64,000 nucleotides of DNA from Deltaproteobacteria bacterium. Its GTDB lineage: Bacteria > Desulfobacterota > Dissulfuribacteria > Dissulfuribacterales > UBA3076. Below the pieces are notes generated by a model. The model saw only the letters and a program-made list of their open reading frames with translations. It made no database searches and had not been told where the DNA came from. Position 1 is the stretch's first letter, and every line of letters starts with the position of its first letter. Positions 17,742 to 27,359 of the stretch are shown one piece after another. The stretch covers positions 77,543 through 141,542 of the forward strand of contig JAGYNZ010000002.1 in the NCBI GenBank assembly GCA_018399745.1. Reading direction: 5' to 3'. Both the position numbers and the translations under genes were made by a program.

Positions 17742-19268
17742 TTGAAGCTTTTACTTATTGATGATGAAGAACCGGCAAGGAAGATTGTTGGAATGTCGCT
17801 GAGAAATGACGGTTACGAGGTGCTGACGGCTGAGAATGGCAAAAGAGGCCTTGAGTTATTTGAAAAAGAAGCGCCCCCAATTGTCTTAACTGATATAAAG
17901 ATGCCCGGTATGGACGGCATCGAGGTATTGAAAAGGATTAAGGAAATAAGCCCTGAAACCGAGGTTATAGTTGTTACCGGGCATGGCGATATGGACGTGG
18001 CTATTCAGTCTCTGCAACTTGAGGCATCTGATTTTGTCACCAAGCCTATTGTGGACGAAGCCCTGACAGTTGCCCTAAAACGGGCAAAGGAAAAGCTTCG
18101 TTTAAGGAGGATGCTCAAGGAGTATACTGAGAATCTGGAAGATAAGGTAAAGCAAGCCACAGAGGAGTTAAGGCGCAGGTATTCCTTTACGAGCATGCTG
18201 ATCCAACATTCCATAGACGGTATAATAGGCACTGATAAACATGGGAAAATAATGGTCTTCAATCAAGGAGATGAGAGAATATTTGGATATTCCAGGGATG
18301 AAGTAATAGGGAAGCTTGATATAAGCAGTCTTTATCTACCTGAGATAGCTGAAGAAATAATGCAAGGTATGCATGGCAAAGAACGAGCAACGCAGGACCT
18401 GCATGCCTGGCGAGAGACCTTTGTTGTGGGCAAGAACGGTGACAAGATACCGGTTAAGTTCTCAGGAACTATTCTGTATCAAAAGGGTGAGGTCATTGGC
18501 AGCGTGGGTTTTCTCCACGATCTCAGGGAAATCAAGCGGCTACAGAGGGAATTGATCAAGTCCGAGAGGTTGGCTGCCACCGGAGAAACTGTAGCAGGAC
18601 TTGCCCATGGTATCAAAAACATCCTAGGCGGTCTTAAAGGAGGGGTTTATATAGTAGACAACGCAATTAAGAAGGAGGATATGCATAGCCTCAGAACTGG
18701 CTGGGAAATGGTGAAAAGGAATATTGACAGAATCTCAGATCTGGCTGTTGACCTCCTCAACTACTCCAAGGAGCGAGAGCCTGAATATGAAAAGTGCTCC
18801 CCGAATGAAATCGCTGAAGATGTGTGTAAACTAATGGATATCAAGGCAAAGGAATCCGGAATAAAGATTGTCAGAGATTTTGATCCAAACATAGGCGATG
18901 TAACTATAGACCACAAAGGAATTCATCGCTGTCTTCTTAACCTGGTCTGGAATGCCATTGATGCCTGTGTATTTGATGAAGACGAAGGCAAAGAATACAT
19001 AGTACGGGTAACTACAAAGCGCGAAGGTGATGAAGCGTTTATTCTTCAGGTCTCTGACAATGGTTCCGGTATGAATGAGACCGTAAGAAAGCAAATCTTC
19101 ACCTCTATATCCAGCACCAAGGGGTCAAAAGGTACAGGTCTCGGCCTGCTTGTTACCCAGAAAACAGTCCATGAGCATGGTGGGACTATAAAAGTGGATT
19201 CTGAACCTGGAAAAGGGTCAACCTTTGTCATCAGGCTGCCTTCTGAGCCTAAACCCCATCAAGGCTAA
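17742..19268 (+). CDS. REC-PAS-histidine kinase hybrid
   Basis: The soluble 508-residue protein has an N-terminal receiver (LLIDDEEPA, VLTDIKMPGMDG, TKPI), a coiled-coil linker (~120-145), and a PAS domain (~150-265, DGIIGTDKHGKIMVFN). The kinase has its phospho-histidine in GLAHGIKNILGG near residue 288 and an ATPase domain (NLVWNAIDAC, DNGSGMN, GTGLGLLVTQK). The start is a TTG, 23 bases after the haem kinase stop, so it is probably the next relay step from that kinase. The HGIKN phospho-site is of the NtrB-like kind rather than the usual HELRTP. Its downstream target is not evident. Confidence 0.93.
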   Translation: MKLLLIDDEEPARKIVGMSLRNDGYEVLTAENGKRGLELFEKEAPPIVLTDIKMPGMDGIEVLKRIKEISPETEVIVVTGHGDMDVAIQSLQLEASDFVTKPIVDEALTVALKRAKEKLRLRRMLKEYTENLEDKVKQATEELRRRYSFTSMLIQHSIDGIIGTDKHGKIMVFNQGDERIFGYSRDEVIGKLDISSLYLPEIAEEIMQGMHGKERATQDLHAWRETFVVGKNGDKIPVKFSGTILYQKGEVIGSVGFLHDLREIKRLQRELIKSERLAATGETVAGLAHGIKNILGGLKGGVYIVDNAIKKEDMHSLRTGWEMVKRNIDRISDLAVDLLNYSKEREPEYEKCSPNEIAEDVCKLMDIKAKESGIKIVRDFDPNIGDVTIDHKGIHRCLLNLVWNAIDACVFDEDEGKEYIVRVTTKREGDEAFILQVSDNGSGMNETVRKQIFTSISSTKGSKGTGLGLLVTQKTVHEHGGTIKVDSEPGKGSTFVIRLPSEPKPHQG

Positions 19269-19300
19269 AGATTCGTCCGGAAATAGATTTCTTTCCCCTT

Positions 19301-19783
19301 TTATAAACCCAAAAGCGTTGCTATATCAGGATGTTTTGTTATTACTTTGACAAACTGTGCTGTACGACGTTCTAGGCGGTTCTCAAGGATTGTGGCAGTC
19401 TTTTGCATAACCAGGAATCCAATGTTGTGGTCCTGATTGAGAAGGGCCTTAAATTTGTCTCCGGGCATAACCATGATTTCGCATGGTTCCATACAAACAG
19501 CAAGGGAAGTATGTGTGATATCGGGAAGAAAAGCAGACCATCCGAATGAGTATCCCGGTTTAATGGCGCCGATGGAAATAATAAGGGCCGAGACAAGCTC
19601 TGTTTGTAGTAATACTTTGCCTGTGATAAGTGAGTAAAAATGGGTAGCCTCACTACCTGGTTCGTAAATAATCTCCCTTTCTGCAAACGATTGCTCCTGA
19701 GCCAGAGGGAGTATCTGTTCCAGCATGCCGTCAGTCAAATCTTCAAAGAGTCGAATCCTTTTAAGTTGTCCTATAGAAGCCAA
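19301..19783 (-). CDS. Cyclic nucleotide-binding domain protein (no DNA-binding domain)
   Basis: The 160-residue protein is one cNMP-binding (CRP/FNR-type) beta-barrel: LFEDLTDGMLEQILPLAQEQ, then FAEREIIYEPGSEATHFYSLITGKV, and GYSFGWSAFLPD in place of the phosphate-binding cassette. It lacks the PGEL/RTA residues typical of strong cAMP binding and has no helix-turn-helix, so it is not a CRP-like regulator on its own. The start is a TTG. It converges with the REC-PAS kinase gene with only 32 bases between. A role as ligand- or redox-responsive adaptor is possible but not shown. Confidence 0.85.
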   Translation of the reverse strand: MASIGQLKRIRLFEDLTDGMLEQILPLAQEQSFAEREIIYEPGSEATHFYSLITGKVLLQTELVSALIISIGAIKPGYSFGWSAFLPDITHTSLAVCMEPCEIMVMPGDKFKALLNQDHNIGFLVMQKTATILENRLERRTAQFVKVITKHPDIATLLGL

Positions 19784-19830
19784 GTATTTGTTTCTCCTCT
19801 CAGTGCCCGTATCGTTTACATAATAAACTA

Positions 19831-19850
19831 CCCCGCCGCTTGTTGCGGGG
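19831..19850 (-). terminator. GC hairpin after the antiporter fragment
   Basis: CCCCGC and GCGGGG form a 6-bp stem with an eight-base loop. Read on the minus strand it lies just past the antiporter stop and is followed by TAGTTTATTAT, so it is a modest intrinsic terminator candidate. Confidence 0.45.
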
Positions 19851-19879
19851 AATACAACCCCAAGAGCTGTAAAATTATA

Positions 19880-21142
19880 TCACATCAACAGGTAAATTAA
19901 TACTAAAAAAATCGTAGCCGTGGCAGCACTTATACCTATGGGTGAGGTATGTGTCTGGATGGCCGCTCGAGTCCTTTCGATTTTGTCCTCGAGGTCTTTT
20001 CCCTTTATACCAGTGACACTCCATAGGGGAATCATAGCCCCAAGACAGAGTACCTCAGGCCAGCGTTGGGATATGCGGCAGATAGATCCAGTTAATTCAC
20101 CCACAATGACCCTGTCAGCGACCCTGGTCAATCCATTCATGCTGATATCCATGACCCGGTAAAAAAGCCCGCCACCCTTGCGGTAGAACCAGTCAGCATC
20201 AAGATTGACAGCCCTCAACTCAGAGGGAGACATGCCGGAGAGCGTTAGAAGTATAAAGGCAAAAGCGGCAAAGAAAATTAGCTGGGTCTGACCTACCACA
20301 TGCGGAACCGTGTATGGTACATAATCAACCGGATATGGGAGAAGACTGTACAGGTAACTGGGAAATGATCCGTTGAAGATGCAGAAGAATGCTGCAATGC
20401 CCATGGCAAGAAGCATATGGAGGGGCGCCTCCCTGGGTCTCAGCCCAGAATCATGTCCGAAAAACGCAAAAAACGGAATCTTGATACCAGCATGTTCCAG
20501 CACACCAACTGATGCAAACAGAAGAATGAACCATATGATTTGCATATGACCGGTAGCAGCGGCTTCCATGACCATTGACTTACTGACAAAACCACTGAAC
20601 AGCGGAACAGCGGATATGGATGCGGCCCCTATTATACAGCAGATACAGGTGAGCGGCATGGTCCGGTACAGTCCACCTAATGCGGTGCAGTTGATCTTCC
20701 CGCCGGTACGGTACATTACCGCGCCCATGGACATGAACAGCAAGGCCTTGAAGAGGATATCGTTTACGGCATGGGAAACAGCTCCATTTAGGGCCATTTG
20801 TGTCCCAATGCCGATTCCGCATACCATGAATCCTACCTGGTTGATCAAGCTGTAGGACAGCACACGCCTGAGATTGTTTTCAATTACCGCATAGAAAATA
20901 GGGAATGCGGTCATAATCGCACCGATCCATATAAGGGCTTCGGTGCCAGGAAAGGCCCTGGCAAGAGCGTATACAGCACACTTTGTAGTAAAAGCGCTCA
21001 GAAATACGGTCCCGGTAATTGTGGCCTCCGGATAGGCATCCGTCAGCCATGGATGGAGAAAAGGCCAGGCGCAATTTACGCCAAAACCAAGAAAAATTAA
21101 TAAGGTGGCAAGTCCATTAAGTCCGATATACCCCCAACCCAT
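19880..21142 (-). pseudogene. N-terminally truncated Na+/H+ antiporter (MrpD/NuoL-like) subunit
   Basis: The 420-residue membrane protein belongs to the proton-conducting antiporter family shared by MrpD and NuoL/M/N. It begins at what should be helix 7 (FLHPWLTDAYPEA), followed by TGTVFLSAFTTKCAVYALARAF and VLSYSLINQVGFMVCGIGIGT. Full members are about 480-570 residues and carry helices 1-6, including a key glutamate in helix 5; all that is missing here. The ORF starts inside the end of the PAS gene, and no partner antiporter genes are near. The simplest reading is a gene cut by a rearrangement (or an assembly join) near 21125. The family call is good; activity is doubtful. Confidence 0.8.
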
Positions 21143-21642
21143 TTATTTGATTTGCCTTCCTGATCTAAAACAGGAGAACTATTATCATTCCAATATCTTA
21201 TTGAACCATCTTTGCATCTTACCCTGTATGAATATTCTACAGGTTTTATTGATTCTTTATGTAATAAGAAGGTATCTTCAAGTAAGTGCCTATCGTCTGG
21301 ATGAATTAAACGCAACCAATTCTCAAAAGTATGTTTAATTTCCCCGGTTTTATAACCCAATGTGCTATCAATATTACCAAACCACTGCAATGTATTGCTC
21401 TCAATATCCCACTCATAGAAGATGTCATTTGTTGATTGAGCAATAAGACGAAAACGTTGCTCATTATCCCGTAAGGCCTTCTCTGATTTTTTTCGCTCAG
21501 CTATAAAATTATTTAACATTTCAACTTCTCTTAAACGTTTTTGTCCGGTTTGTTGCGCAATATTTTTATAATACTTCACCTGCTTTTCTAACTCTGTGCA
21601 TCTTTGTTTTAATTCTTTTTCTAAATTGATTTTTGCGGACAT
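21097..21642 (-). pseudogene. PAS-domain protein cut at its C-terminus
   Basis: The 181-residue product has a coiled-coil start (~5-55) leading to a PAS fold with PAC motif: NEQRFRLIAQSTNDIFYEWD, GYKTGEI, LIHPDDR, SYRVRCKDGSIRYW, and WVGGISD near residue 170. PAC motifs normally run on into an output domain such as a histidine kinase. Here the frame ends in LMDLPPY within the antiporter sequence. It starts two bases after the stop of the FIST gene, so it was probably the kinase partner of that sensor. Truncation at the same point where the antiporter starts argues for a breakpoint. Confidence 0.8.
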
Positions 21643-21643
21643 T

Positions 21644-22864
21644 TTACTGGTCCTCAGCCAAGATCATTAAGATGCCTGTCCAATCAAGTCCCCTGCTCTT
21701 TCCGAGGAGAGGAGCAATTTCAACGCCAGAGTAAAATCCTAACAAAGGGGTGTTGTGTCTGTTCATTACCTTTTGAACTTCCATAGCTTCTTCTGTTAAT
21801 GTATTTGATTGCTCTGCTGCCCTTCCTGCACAATCAATATACAATCCGAAAACGGGTCTTTTCCCGTCGTCTTTTATATTTTTCATTAGGCATTCTGAAT
21901 TGTTTTTTGCAGATTCAATCATCATATCTCCATCCCTCAACATAAACTGAATTTCCATGCCTTGCTCAAGATCTGTCTCAAAGATTCGAATGCCGCTGTC
22001 ATCCGGAAGAATTCCTGTAATCAGTCTATTAACATATTCGTCTTCCCGATATTCAAATTTTTCACCATAATTTACTCCAATTGTTAAGAGGTTGACAGGA
22101 TACTGTTTTCCCCAACTTTCATTTCCATATAATTCGTCAATTATTTCAACAATTGGTCGTTCATCCAGTTCATAAATATGAGATCCTTGCATTTTTGTTA
22201 TTTTATGATATTCGCCATCAATTGGAGAACAACCGTGCATTATAGTATGATAAACATTAATAGATCCTGAAAGAAGTGCTCCGACAACACTATGCTCACA
22301 TACATTAGTACTGCAGAATTGTGTCGTATTACTAAATTGATAGTCCCCAATTAATCCGGCACCGATTATTGGTGCATTCGACTGGAGTATTGATTCCATT
22401 CCAAAAATTAATGGAGGGGATGCATTAATGATAGGAGGAGATATAGGAGACGCAGGAACTTTTATTGAGTCATAAAACATAAGCAAGAGTCTGTCTTCTT
22501 GTGTCTTAGATAATTTTCTTGCCAAACTATGCCCTGCCAGCCTTTCATCTTTGTCTAGACCGCCAGCTGTAGCAATTTGATACTTTATATCATCTAATTG
22601 AAATATTGCAACGCCTGAAGGATAGCCTTTATATGTTAAATAATCATTAGTAATAATGCCGATTGTTGAACCGCCAATTACAGGCGTATTTCCCAATGTC
22701 TCTTTAACGCCCCTCAAAAATTCTTTATGATCCAATTGGCCACTGCAAAAAGCAAGAATAAAATCAGGTTTATCCGTAATCACGTCACGAGCTGCAATAT
22801 TTGCTGCTGTTTTGCCAGAATAAAAAGCATCTTTTTTATTACAATATCCAATTCCAACCTTCAT
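21644..22864 (-). CDS. FIST domain sensory protein
   Basis: The 406-residue protein matches the FIST_N plus FIST_C architecture, a ligand-sensing module of bacterial signal transduction. Visible features are an N-terminal DFILAFCSGQLDHKEFLRGV, GNTPVIGGSTIGII, a central IIGAGLIGDYQF, and the C-terminal GLYIDCAGRAAEQSN with TPLLGFYSGVEIAPLLG. The family is thought to bind small ligands, possibly amino acids, usually alongside kinases or cyclases. The PAS gene directly downstream (two-base gap) would be the output partner but is truncated. The gene is visibly more AT-rich than the antiporter fragment beyond the breakpoint. Confidence 0.9.
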   Translation of the reverse strand: MKVGIGYCNKKDAFYSGKTAANIAARDVITDKPDFILAFCSGQLDHKEFLRGVKETLGNTPVIGGSTIGIITNDYLTYKGYPSGVAIFQLDDIKYQIATAGGLDKDERLAGHSLARKLSKTQEDRLLLMFYDSIKVPASPISPPIINASPPLIFGMESILQSNAPIIGAGLIGDYQFSNTTQFCSTNVCEHSVVGALLSGSINVYHTIMHGCSPIDGEYHKITKMQGSHIYELDERPIVEIIDELYGNESWGKQYPVNLLTIGVNYGEKFEYREDEYVNRLITGILPDDSGIRIFETDLEQGMEIQFMLRDGDMMIESAKNNSECLMKNIKDDGKRPVFGLYIDCAGRAAEQSNTLTEEAMEVQKVMNRHNTPLLGFYSGVEIAPLLGKSRGLDWTGILMILAEDQ

Positions 22865-23030
22865 AAAACATCCCTTTCATACAGCAATACCTTTTCCTTT
22901 TTCTTGATATCAGCAGTATAAACAATATTTCGGTTACGTATATTGTAAACATAAATAGCGGTCCTTCATCCTGTAGATAGCTGTAAGCACATTGAACGAT
23001 TTTATGCCTCTTTTTATCGGCCTGTTTCAG

Positions 23031-23993
23031 TTAAGTACTTATAGTTTTTTCAATTTCATTTAGGAAAGACCTTTGTAAACTGATGAGTTCCAGAGGCCTG
23101 TCTACAGGGGACATGTGGGCGCTTTCCGTTATGATATGACACTGACAGTCATTGGCAAATTCTGACTGATACCTTGTGTAAGCAGGCGTACACAGATCGT
23201 CGTTTCCACAGGTCATAAGAACAGGTAGATCCAGCTCAGATAATTGCGAGGTTACATTTACTTTTTTTAGATTCCCCTGCACATTTAACTCTGAACCGCT
23301 TGCAACCATAATATCATGGATTACGGCATTTCGTGAGGCAAGCAATCTCTTCATCACCCCAGGTAATGGCCATGTGTGTATAACATGTCGCCTGGTGAAC
23401 TCCATGCAGGCCTTGTCATAGTCGCTCTTTGCTCCCAGCCCTCTCAACTCATAATCATCAATAATTCGTCCTGTTTTACCATTATTAAGACAACTCAGGC
23501 CCTGCTTAAGCTTCGGGGAAACGTGATTGATATAATAGGGAAAATTAAGTATGGGGCTATGGAGAGAAATGGACAATATGCCTTCGGGGTGTCTGGCTGC
23601 AAACCCGACAGCCAGAGTGGTCCCCCATGAATGACCGATTAAATGGTAGTTTTTCAAGCCCAGACCATCCCGTACCGCCAGTACTTCTTCAAAATAACGT
23701 TCAGCAGTCCACAAAGTCGGATTATCCGGTCGGTCTGATTTTCCACACCCTAACTGGTCATAGAAGATCACACGGCGTTCACCAGCTAATGCCTGAAATG
23801 CCACGAGATTATGATGATTACCTCCTGGACCACCGTGCAGAATCAACGCAGATGCCCTGCTGCCGGACCCAATTATGCCGTACCATAATTTATAGCCATC
23901 ACCCCTATAGACGTAGTCGACAAAACCTTCGTAATCATAACGAGGTTCGGTCAGGCTCTTTTTTATACGGGCTTCTTTTTCTTCGTCATTCAT
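23031..23993 (-). CDS. Proline iminopeptidase-like alpha/beta hydrolase (S33 family)
   Basis: This alpha/beta hydrolase has the oxyanion motif LHGGPGGNHHN, YDQLGCGKSDRP, the nucleophile elbow GHSWGTTLA, a late aspartate (CGNDDLCTP) and a late histidine (ITESAHMSP), so the Ser-Asp-His triad looks complete. The pattern is that of prolyl aminopeptidases and related S33 enzymes that cleave N-terminal residues; the exact substrate cannot be read from sequence. The ATG at 23993 (MNDEEKEAR, preceded by GGAAAGG) is favoured, because the 26 extra residues from the track start at 24071 look unlike the family. There is no signal peptide. It has no clear operon partners. Confidence 0.88.
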   Translation of the reverse strand: MNDEEKEARIKKSLTEPRYDYEGFVDYVYRGDGYKLWYGIIGSGSRASALILHGGPGGNHHNLVAFQALAGERRVIFYDQLGCGKSDRPDNPTLWTAERYFEEVLAVRDGLGLKNYHLIGHSWGTTLAVGFAARHPEGILSISLHSPILNFPYYINHVSPKLKQGLSCLNNGKTGRIIDDYELRGLGAKSDYDKACMEFTRRHVIHTWPLPGVMKRLLASRNAVIHDIMVASGSELNVQGNLKKVNVTSQLSELDLPVLMTCGNDDLCTPAYTRYQSEFANDCQCHIITESAHMSPVDRPLELISLQRSFLNEIEKTIST

Positions 23994-24191
23994 AGCCTTT
24001 CCATTTGTGATATGCGTACAGTCTTCAAAGCTGCAGCAGACTTCCGAAATACGATTAAACATAAAAGGCATTCATGACAGAATTTCTTCTACCGCAAGTC
24101 ATCAGGCGGACACCAAGGCCCAGAGCCGAAAGCAAGAAAAACATATTATCCACTAATTTATTACATACTTAAAGCTGATTTTTTTGTCTTT

Positions 24192-24731
24192 TTATTTAAC
24201 ATAACCGCTTCCGATAGCAGAAAAAGGGAGATCCAACTCTAGTTCGGGGACTTGTCGGGCGACCCATGCGGTGAAGGTGTTGCTATTAGGCCCTGGAAAG
24301 GACTTATAGGTTGTTTTCCACGGGTAGGCACGGGCGGCTTTGTCAACGGCGTCAATGAGTTCGTCGACGCCCTTTCCCCTATGTGCCTTGAGAATCCTGG
24401 GTCTGGCGCCGTACCAGTTTCTGTCGGGGATATCCTGGGCAATCCTCAGAACCGGCTGGCCGCGTTTGCTTCGCCAACCGACTACGTCGTATACTGTGTA
24501 AGAGGCCTCGGCAGTCCTTTTGGCTGCAATCCATGTATGAATGGCGAACCATCCGCGCCAACCCCATGCTTTGGCACCGTAGATATGAAGAACCGCTTCA
24601 TTCGTGTCAGCAGGTTCGGGCGCAATTCCTGCAGATTCGCGATTGGCTGTGCGCCAGTCGTTCCCGGAAGAACAACTTGAGGAAATCAAAACAATCAGGA
24701 TAAAAACCGACAATAGTTTCAAGGTTTTCAT
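24192..24731 (-). CDS. DUF3750 lipoprotein
   Basis: The ~179-residue exported protein has a lipoprotein-type signal (hydrophobic residues ~5-20, then SSSCSSG with the lipobox cysteine). The body carries AKAWGWRGWFAIHTW, YTVYDVVGWRS, and the C-terminal PGPNSNTFTAWVARQVPEL with LPFSAIG, a pattern I associate with DUF3750. The biochemical role is unknown; conserved H, W and N residues and the invariant-looking NSNTF might suggest an enzyme, but this is a guess. The ATG at 24731 gives the best signal peptide. It stands alone between two divergently used regions. Confidence 0.75.
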   Translation of the reverse strand: MKTLKLLSVFILIVLISSSCSSGNDWRTANRESAGIAPEPADTNEAVLHIYGAKAWGWRGWFAIHTWIAAKRTAEASYTVYDVVGWRSKRGQPVLRIAQDIPDRNWYGARPRILKAHRGKGVDELIDAVDKAARAYPWKTTYKSFPGPNSNTFTAWVARQVPELELDLPFSAIGSGYVK

Positions 24732-24933
24732 AAAGACATGTTGCATGCAATTGATGCCAAAATCAACTCGGTATTTTGCTAATTATAGCTATTCAAGGTT
24801 ATGGCATACATCTTCCGACTGAATTCAACAATAGAATCTTCTCGATTTTGTTAATTTCTGATGCCTGATCCTGTTTTCATATAAGCTCGTATATGCCAAT
24901 ATTACCCATTTGAGATAATGGAAAGAAAAGAAC

Positions 24934-25629
24934 TCAGGTGCCTTCTTTAAATAAATATCCCAGGCCTCTCACGGTTTCAATGTACGAGGAGGCGGTGCCG
25001 AGTTTTTTTCTCAAGCGTCTTATATGGGTATCAATAGTTCTGTCATAACCACTGAATGAATAGCCCCACACATTCTCCAGAAGAATCTCACGCGTTCTTA
25101 CCATTCCGGCATGGGACATCAGCTCATGAAGAAGGCGAAATTCAGTCATGGTGAGTTTTACTCGTTTCCGCTCTACGTGAACCAAGTGTTTAAGAGAATC
25201 CAACTCAACCGGCCCAATTTGTAATATTGTATCTGTCACTGCCGTCTCATCTGGATACACCCTTAACAGCACCGCTTTAACCCTCAAAACCAGTTCTCTC
25301 GGGCTAAAGGGTTTTACTATATAATCATCCGCTCCCAGTTCCAGTCCCAATATCCTGTCGGTCTCACCTCCCATTGCGGTCACCATTATTATAGGAATAT
25401 TAAAAAGCTCCTTGTCTTTTTTGAGCTGCTTACACAGTTCCAGACCATCCAAATCAGGTAGCATCAGATCCAGCAAAATCAGATTAGGTTTATATTCTCT
25501 GGCCTGGGGAATTATCTTGCGCCCGGATGCCAAAATAAGGGTGTCAAATCTTGCCCGTTCGAGATTGTAGCAGATCAACTCCGCTATATCTCTTTCATCT
25601 TCTATTATGAGAACGCGCTTTTTTTTCAA
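24934..25629 (-). CDS. PhoB-like response regulator (OmpR family), orphan
   Basis: The 231-residue regulator has a receiver domain (IIEDERD, LLDLMLPDLDG, VKPFSP) and a C-terminal winged helix (~130-228). The recognition helix reads DRTIDTHIRRLRKKL, nearly the same as E. coli PhoB (RTVDVHIRRLRK), and the wing is ETVRGLGYLF. No kinase is adjacent. It faces the TonB operon across a 449-bp region holding a four-unit PHO box at 25931. A second PhoB-like protein (39328) has a different recognition helix. I infer that this one reads the canonical PHO boxes at 25931 and 34216; PhoR at 37539 could phosphorylate both. Confidence 0.9.
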   Translation of the reverse strand: MKKKRVLIIEDERDIAELICYNLERARFDTLILASGRKIIPQAREYKPNLILLDLMLPDLDGLELCKQLKKDKELFNIPIIMVTAMGGETDRILGLELGADDYIVKPFSPRELVLRVKAVLLRVYPDETAVTDTILQIGPVELDSLKHLVHVERKRVKLTMTEFRLLHELMSHAGMVRTREILLENVWGYSFSGYDRTIDTHIRRLRKKLGTASSYIETVRGLGYLFKEGT

Positions 25630-26078
25630 GGCTTTTTAGACACTTTCCCGTAGGCAATACCAGGTATTAAACCAAAGACTCATAATGCCTTTATATTCAG
25701 CTAATTTTAAGAAACTGTTAATATATTGTTATTTTTCTGTTTAGATTTCTTATTTTTGACTTGATGTGCCCGTTGGCATTGTATTTCTTTTGAAAAGATC
25801 CTGGGTACTTTTGCCATATCAAGTGTAGTTTCGATAGTAAACTTTTATACGTGTCCTGAATTTCTTTAGGAAACCAGTAAAAGCCTCATAAGGCATTCAA
25901 GTCAGGGATAGTCCTCACGCCTCAAACCAGTCGTCACAGAATTTTCATAGAATTGTCATAATACCGTCACATTTCTCTGTTAGCTTCTTCGGCTAATCGG
26001 GGCAGGGAGAGGTTTAGCCTGTCCGGGGTCTGGTTTTTTGCGTTTGCTGATCTTAGTCGACAAAAGGAGGGGTTTGTC
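25630..26078. other. Divergent regulatory region between PhoB-like gene and TonB operon
   Basis: This 449-bp AT-rich stretch has no ORF. It holds the PHO box at 25931-25970 and, after it, a short inverted repeat TTAGC/GCTAA (25980-25984 / 25992-25996). The ribosome site AAAAGGAGGGG lies just before the TPR gene. Confidence 0.7.
25931..25970 (+). promoter_or_regulatory. PHO box, four 7-bp units at exact 11-bp spacing
   Basis: The units TCGTCAC, TTTTCAT, TTGTCAT and CCGTCAC start at 25931, 25942, 25953 and 25964, with AT-rich spacers AGAA, AGAA and AATA. This matches the PhoB-binding pattern CTGTCAT-N4-CTGTCAY. The box ends about 108 bp before the TPR start, and TAGCTT at 25981 could be the -10 element. 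It predicts phosphate-starvation induction of the TonB operon. Confidence 0.85.
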
Positions 26079-27329
26079 ATGAGACTGATCATCACAATGT
26101 ACCGTTTTAGAAAACTGCTTACAGGGGTTGCGCTAGGATCACTGGTGTTACTGTCCGGATCTTTGCTCTTTGCCGGCGATCGGCCGCTCTCTTATCGGGA
26201 AACAAAGGTTATATATAAAGCCAAAGCGAGTCTCGATCGCGGAAACGCTCAGCAATGTGTTGATTTGCTGGAACAGTTTATCAGTAAAGATCACACGGAT
26301 GTGCCTTATCAGTTCTATATGCTGCTGGGCAACGGCTGTTTCCAGTTGAATAATGCCGAGCAGGCTGGAGAGGCTTATAGAAAGGCCCTGACTATTAGGC
26401 CGGAGAACCCCGATCTTTTGGTCAATTATGCCACTGCCTTGTATATGCAAGAGAAATATAAAGAGGCCGCCGAGGCCTTTGCCAAGTCATTTAAGTGCAG
26501 GAAAGCCGAAGATCCTGACCTGCTGTACAGGGCTGGGGCCTGCTATTATCAAGGCGAACTCTATCGGGAGGCAAAGGGTGTCCTGGATACCCTTATGGCC
26601 CAGGCAGAGAGTCCCAGAAAAGAGTGGGTAGAACTTCTGGTCTTTACGGATGTAAAGCTGAAGAACTGGGATAATGCAATCAAAGTACTCAAAAAATTGG
26701 TACAGCAGGAACCAAATGATGCAAAGTTCTGGAAGCTTCTGGCCCATGTAAGCATAAACCAGGGCAATTATCAGGACTCGGTGGTAAGTCTGGAAATAGC
26801 CTATCACCTGAAGGATCCGTCAAAATCGGAGCTTGAAGGTCTGGCTTCTCTCTATTCATATCTGGGGGTTCCGCTTAAGGCAGCTGAGATCTTAACCAAG
26901 GCCTATGGCACGGATCAGGATACAAAGCAGCTCCTTCAAATTGCGCGGCTCTATGCCAGAGGATACATGCAGAATGATGCGCTCCGTCTTTACAGGATCG
27001 TCCTGCATGAAGTTCCCAGTGAAGTCCTGGTAAAAGAGATGATCTCTCTTCTGTATGAATCCTGCGAGTTTCATGAGATGGTCGCCCTTGTGGAGCAGGC
27101 AGTCAACCAGTATGGGTTTGATGATCCATCTCTTTATCTCATGAAAGGTTATGCAGCATGGCACCTTCAGGATTGGGATCTGGCCCAGTCTTCATTTAAG
27201 GTGGCCAGGGCCTCAAAACGGTACCGGAATCAGGCCGAAGGCGCTCTGGAAATCATTACCGGCCTTATGGCAGCCAAAACCAATGTGATTGCCTCGGCTA
27301 CGGATACCGTTCCAGAATCACATTCCTGA
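26079..27329 (+). CDS. TPR protein of TonB2-type system
   Basis: The 416-residue exported protein has a signal or anchor segment (~14-32, LLTGVALGSLVLLSGSLLFA) followed by tandem tetratricopeptide repeats along the whole length (for example YQFYMLLGNGCFQLNNAEQAGEAYRKAL and PDLLVNYATALYMQEKYKEAAEAF). TPR proteins of this sort accompany TonB2/TtpC systems in Vibrio and Shewanella and are thought to help assemble the complex; the mechanism is not established. It is first in the operon, 8 bases after GGAGG, and behind a PHO box. The next gene begins 30 bases on. Confidence 0.88.
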   Translation: MRLIITMYRFRKLLTGVALGSLVLLSGSLLFAGDRPLSYRETKVIYKAKASLDRGNAQQCVDLLEQFISKDHTDVPYQFYMLLGNGCFQLNNAEQAGEAYRKALTIRPENPDLLVNYATALYMQEKYKEAAEAFAKSFKCRKAEDPDLLYRAGACYYQGELYREAKGVLDTLMAQAESPRKEWVELLVFTDVKLKNWDNAIKVLKKLVQQEPNDAKFWKLLAHVSINQGNYQDSVVSLEIAYHLKDPSKSELEGLASLYSYLGVPLKAAEILTKAYGTDQDTKQLLQIARLYARGYMQNDALRLYRIVLHEVPSEVLVKEMISLLYESCEFHEMVALVEQAVNQYGFDDPSLYLMKGYAAWHLQDWDLAQSSFKVARASKRYRNQAEGALEIITGLMAAKTNVIASATDTVPESHS

Positions 27330-27359
27330 TTTCCTGAGTCTAATAAGAGGATGTTTTTA

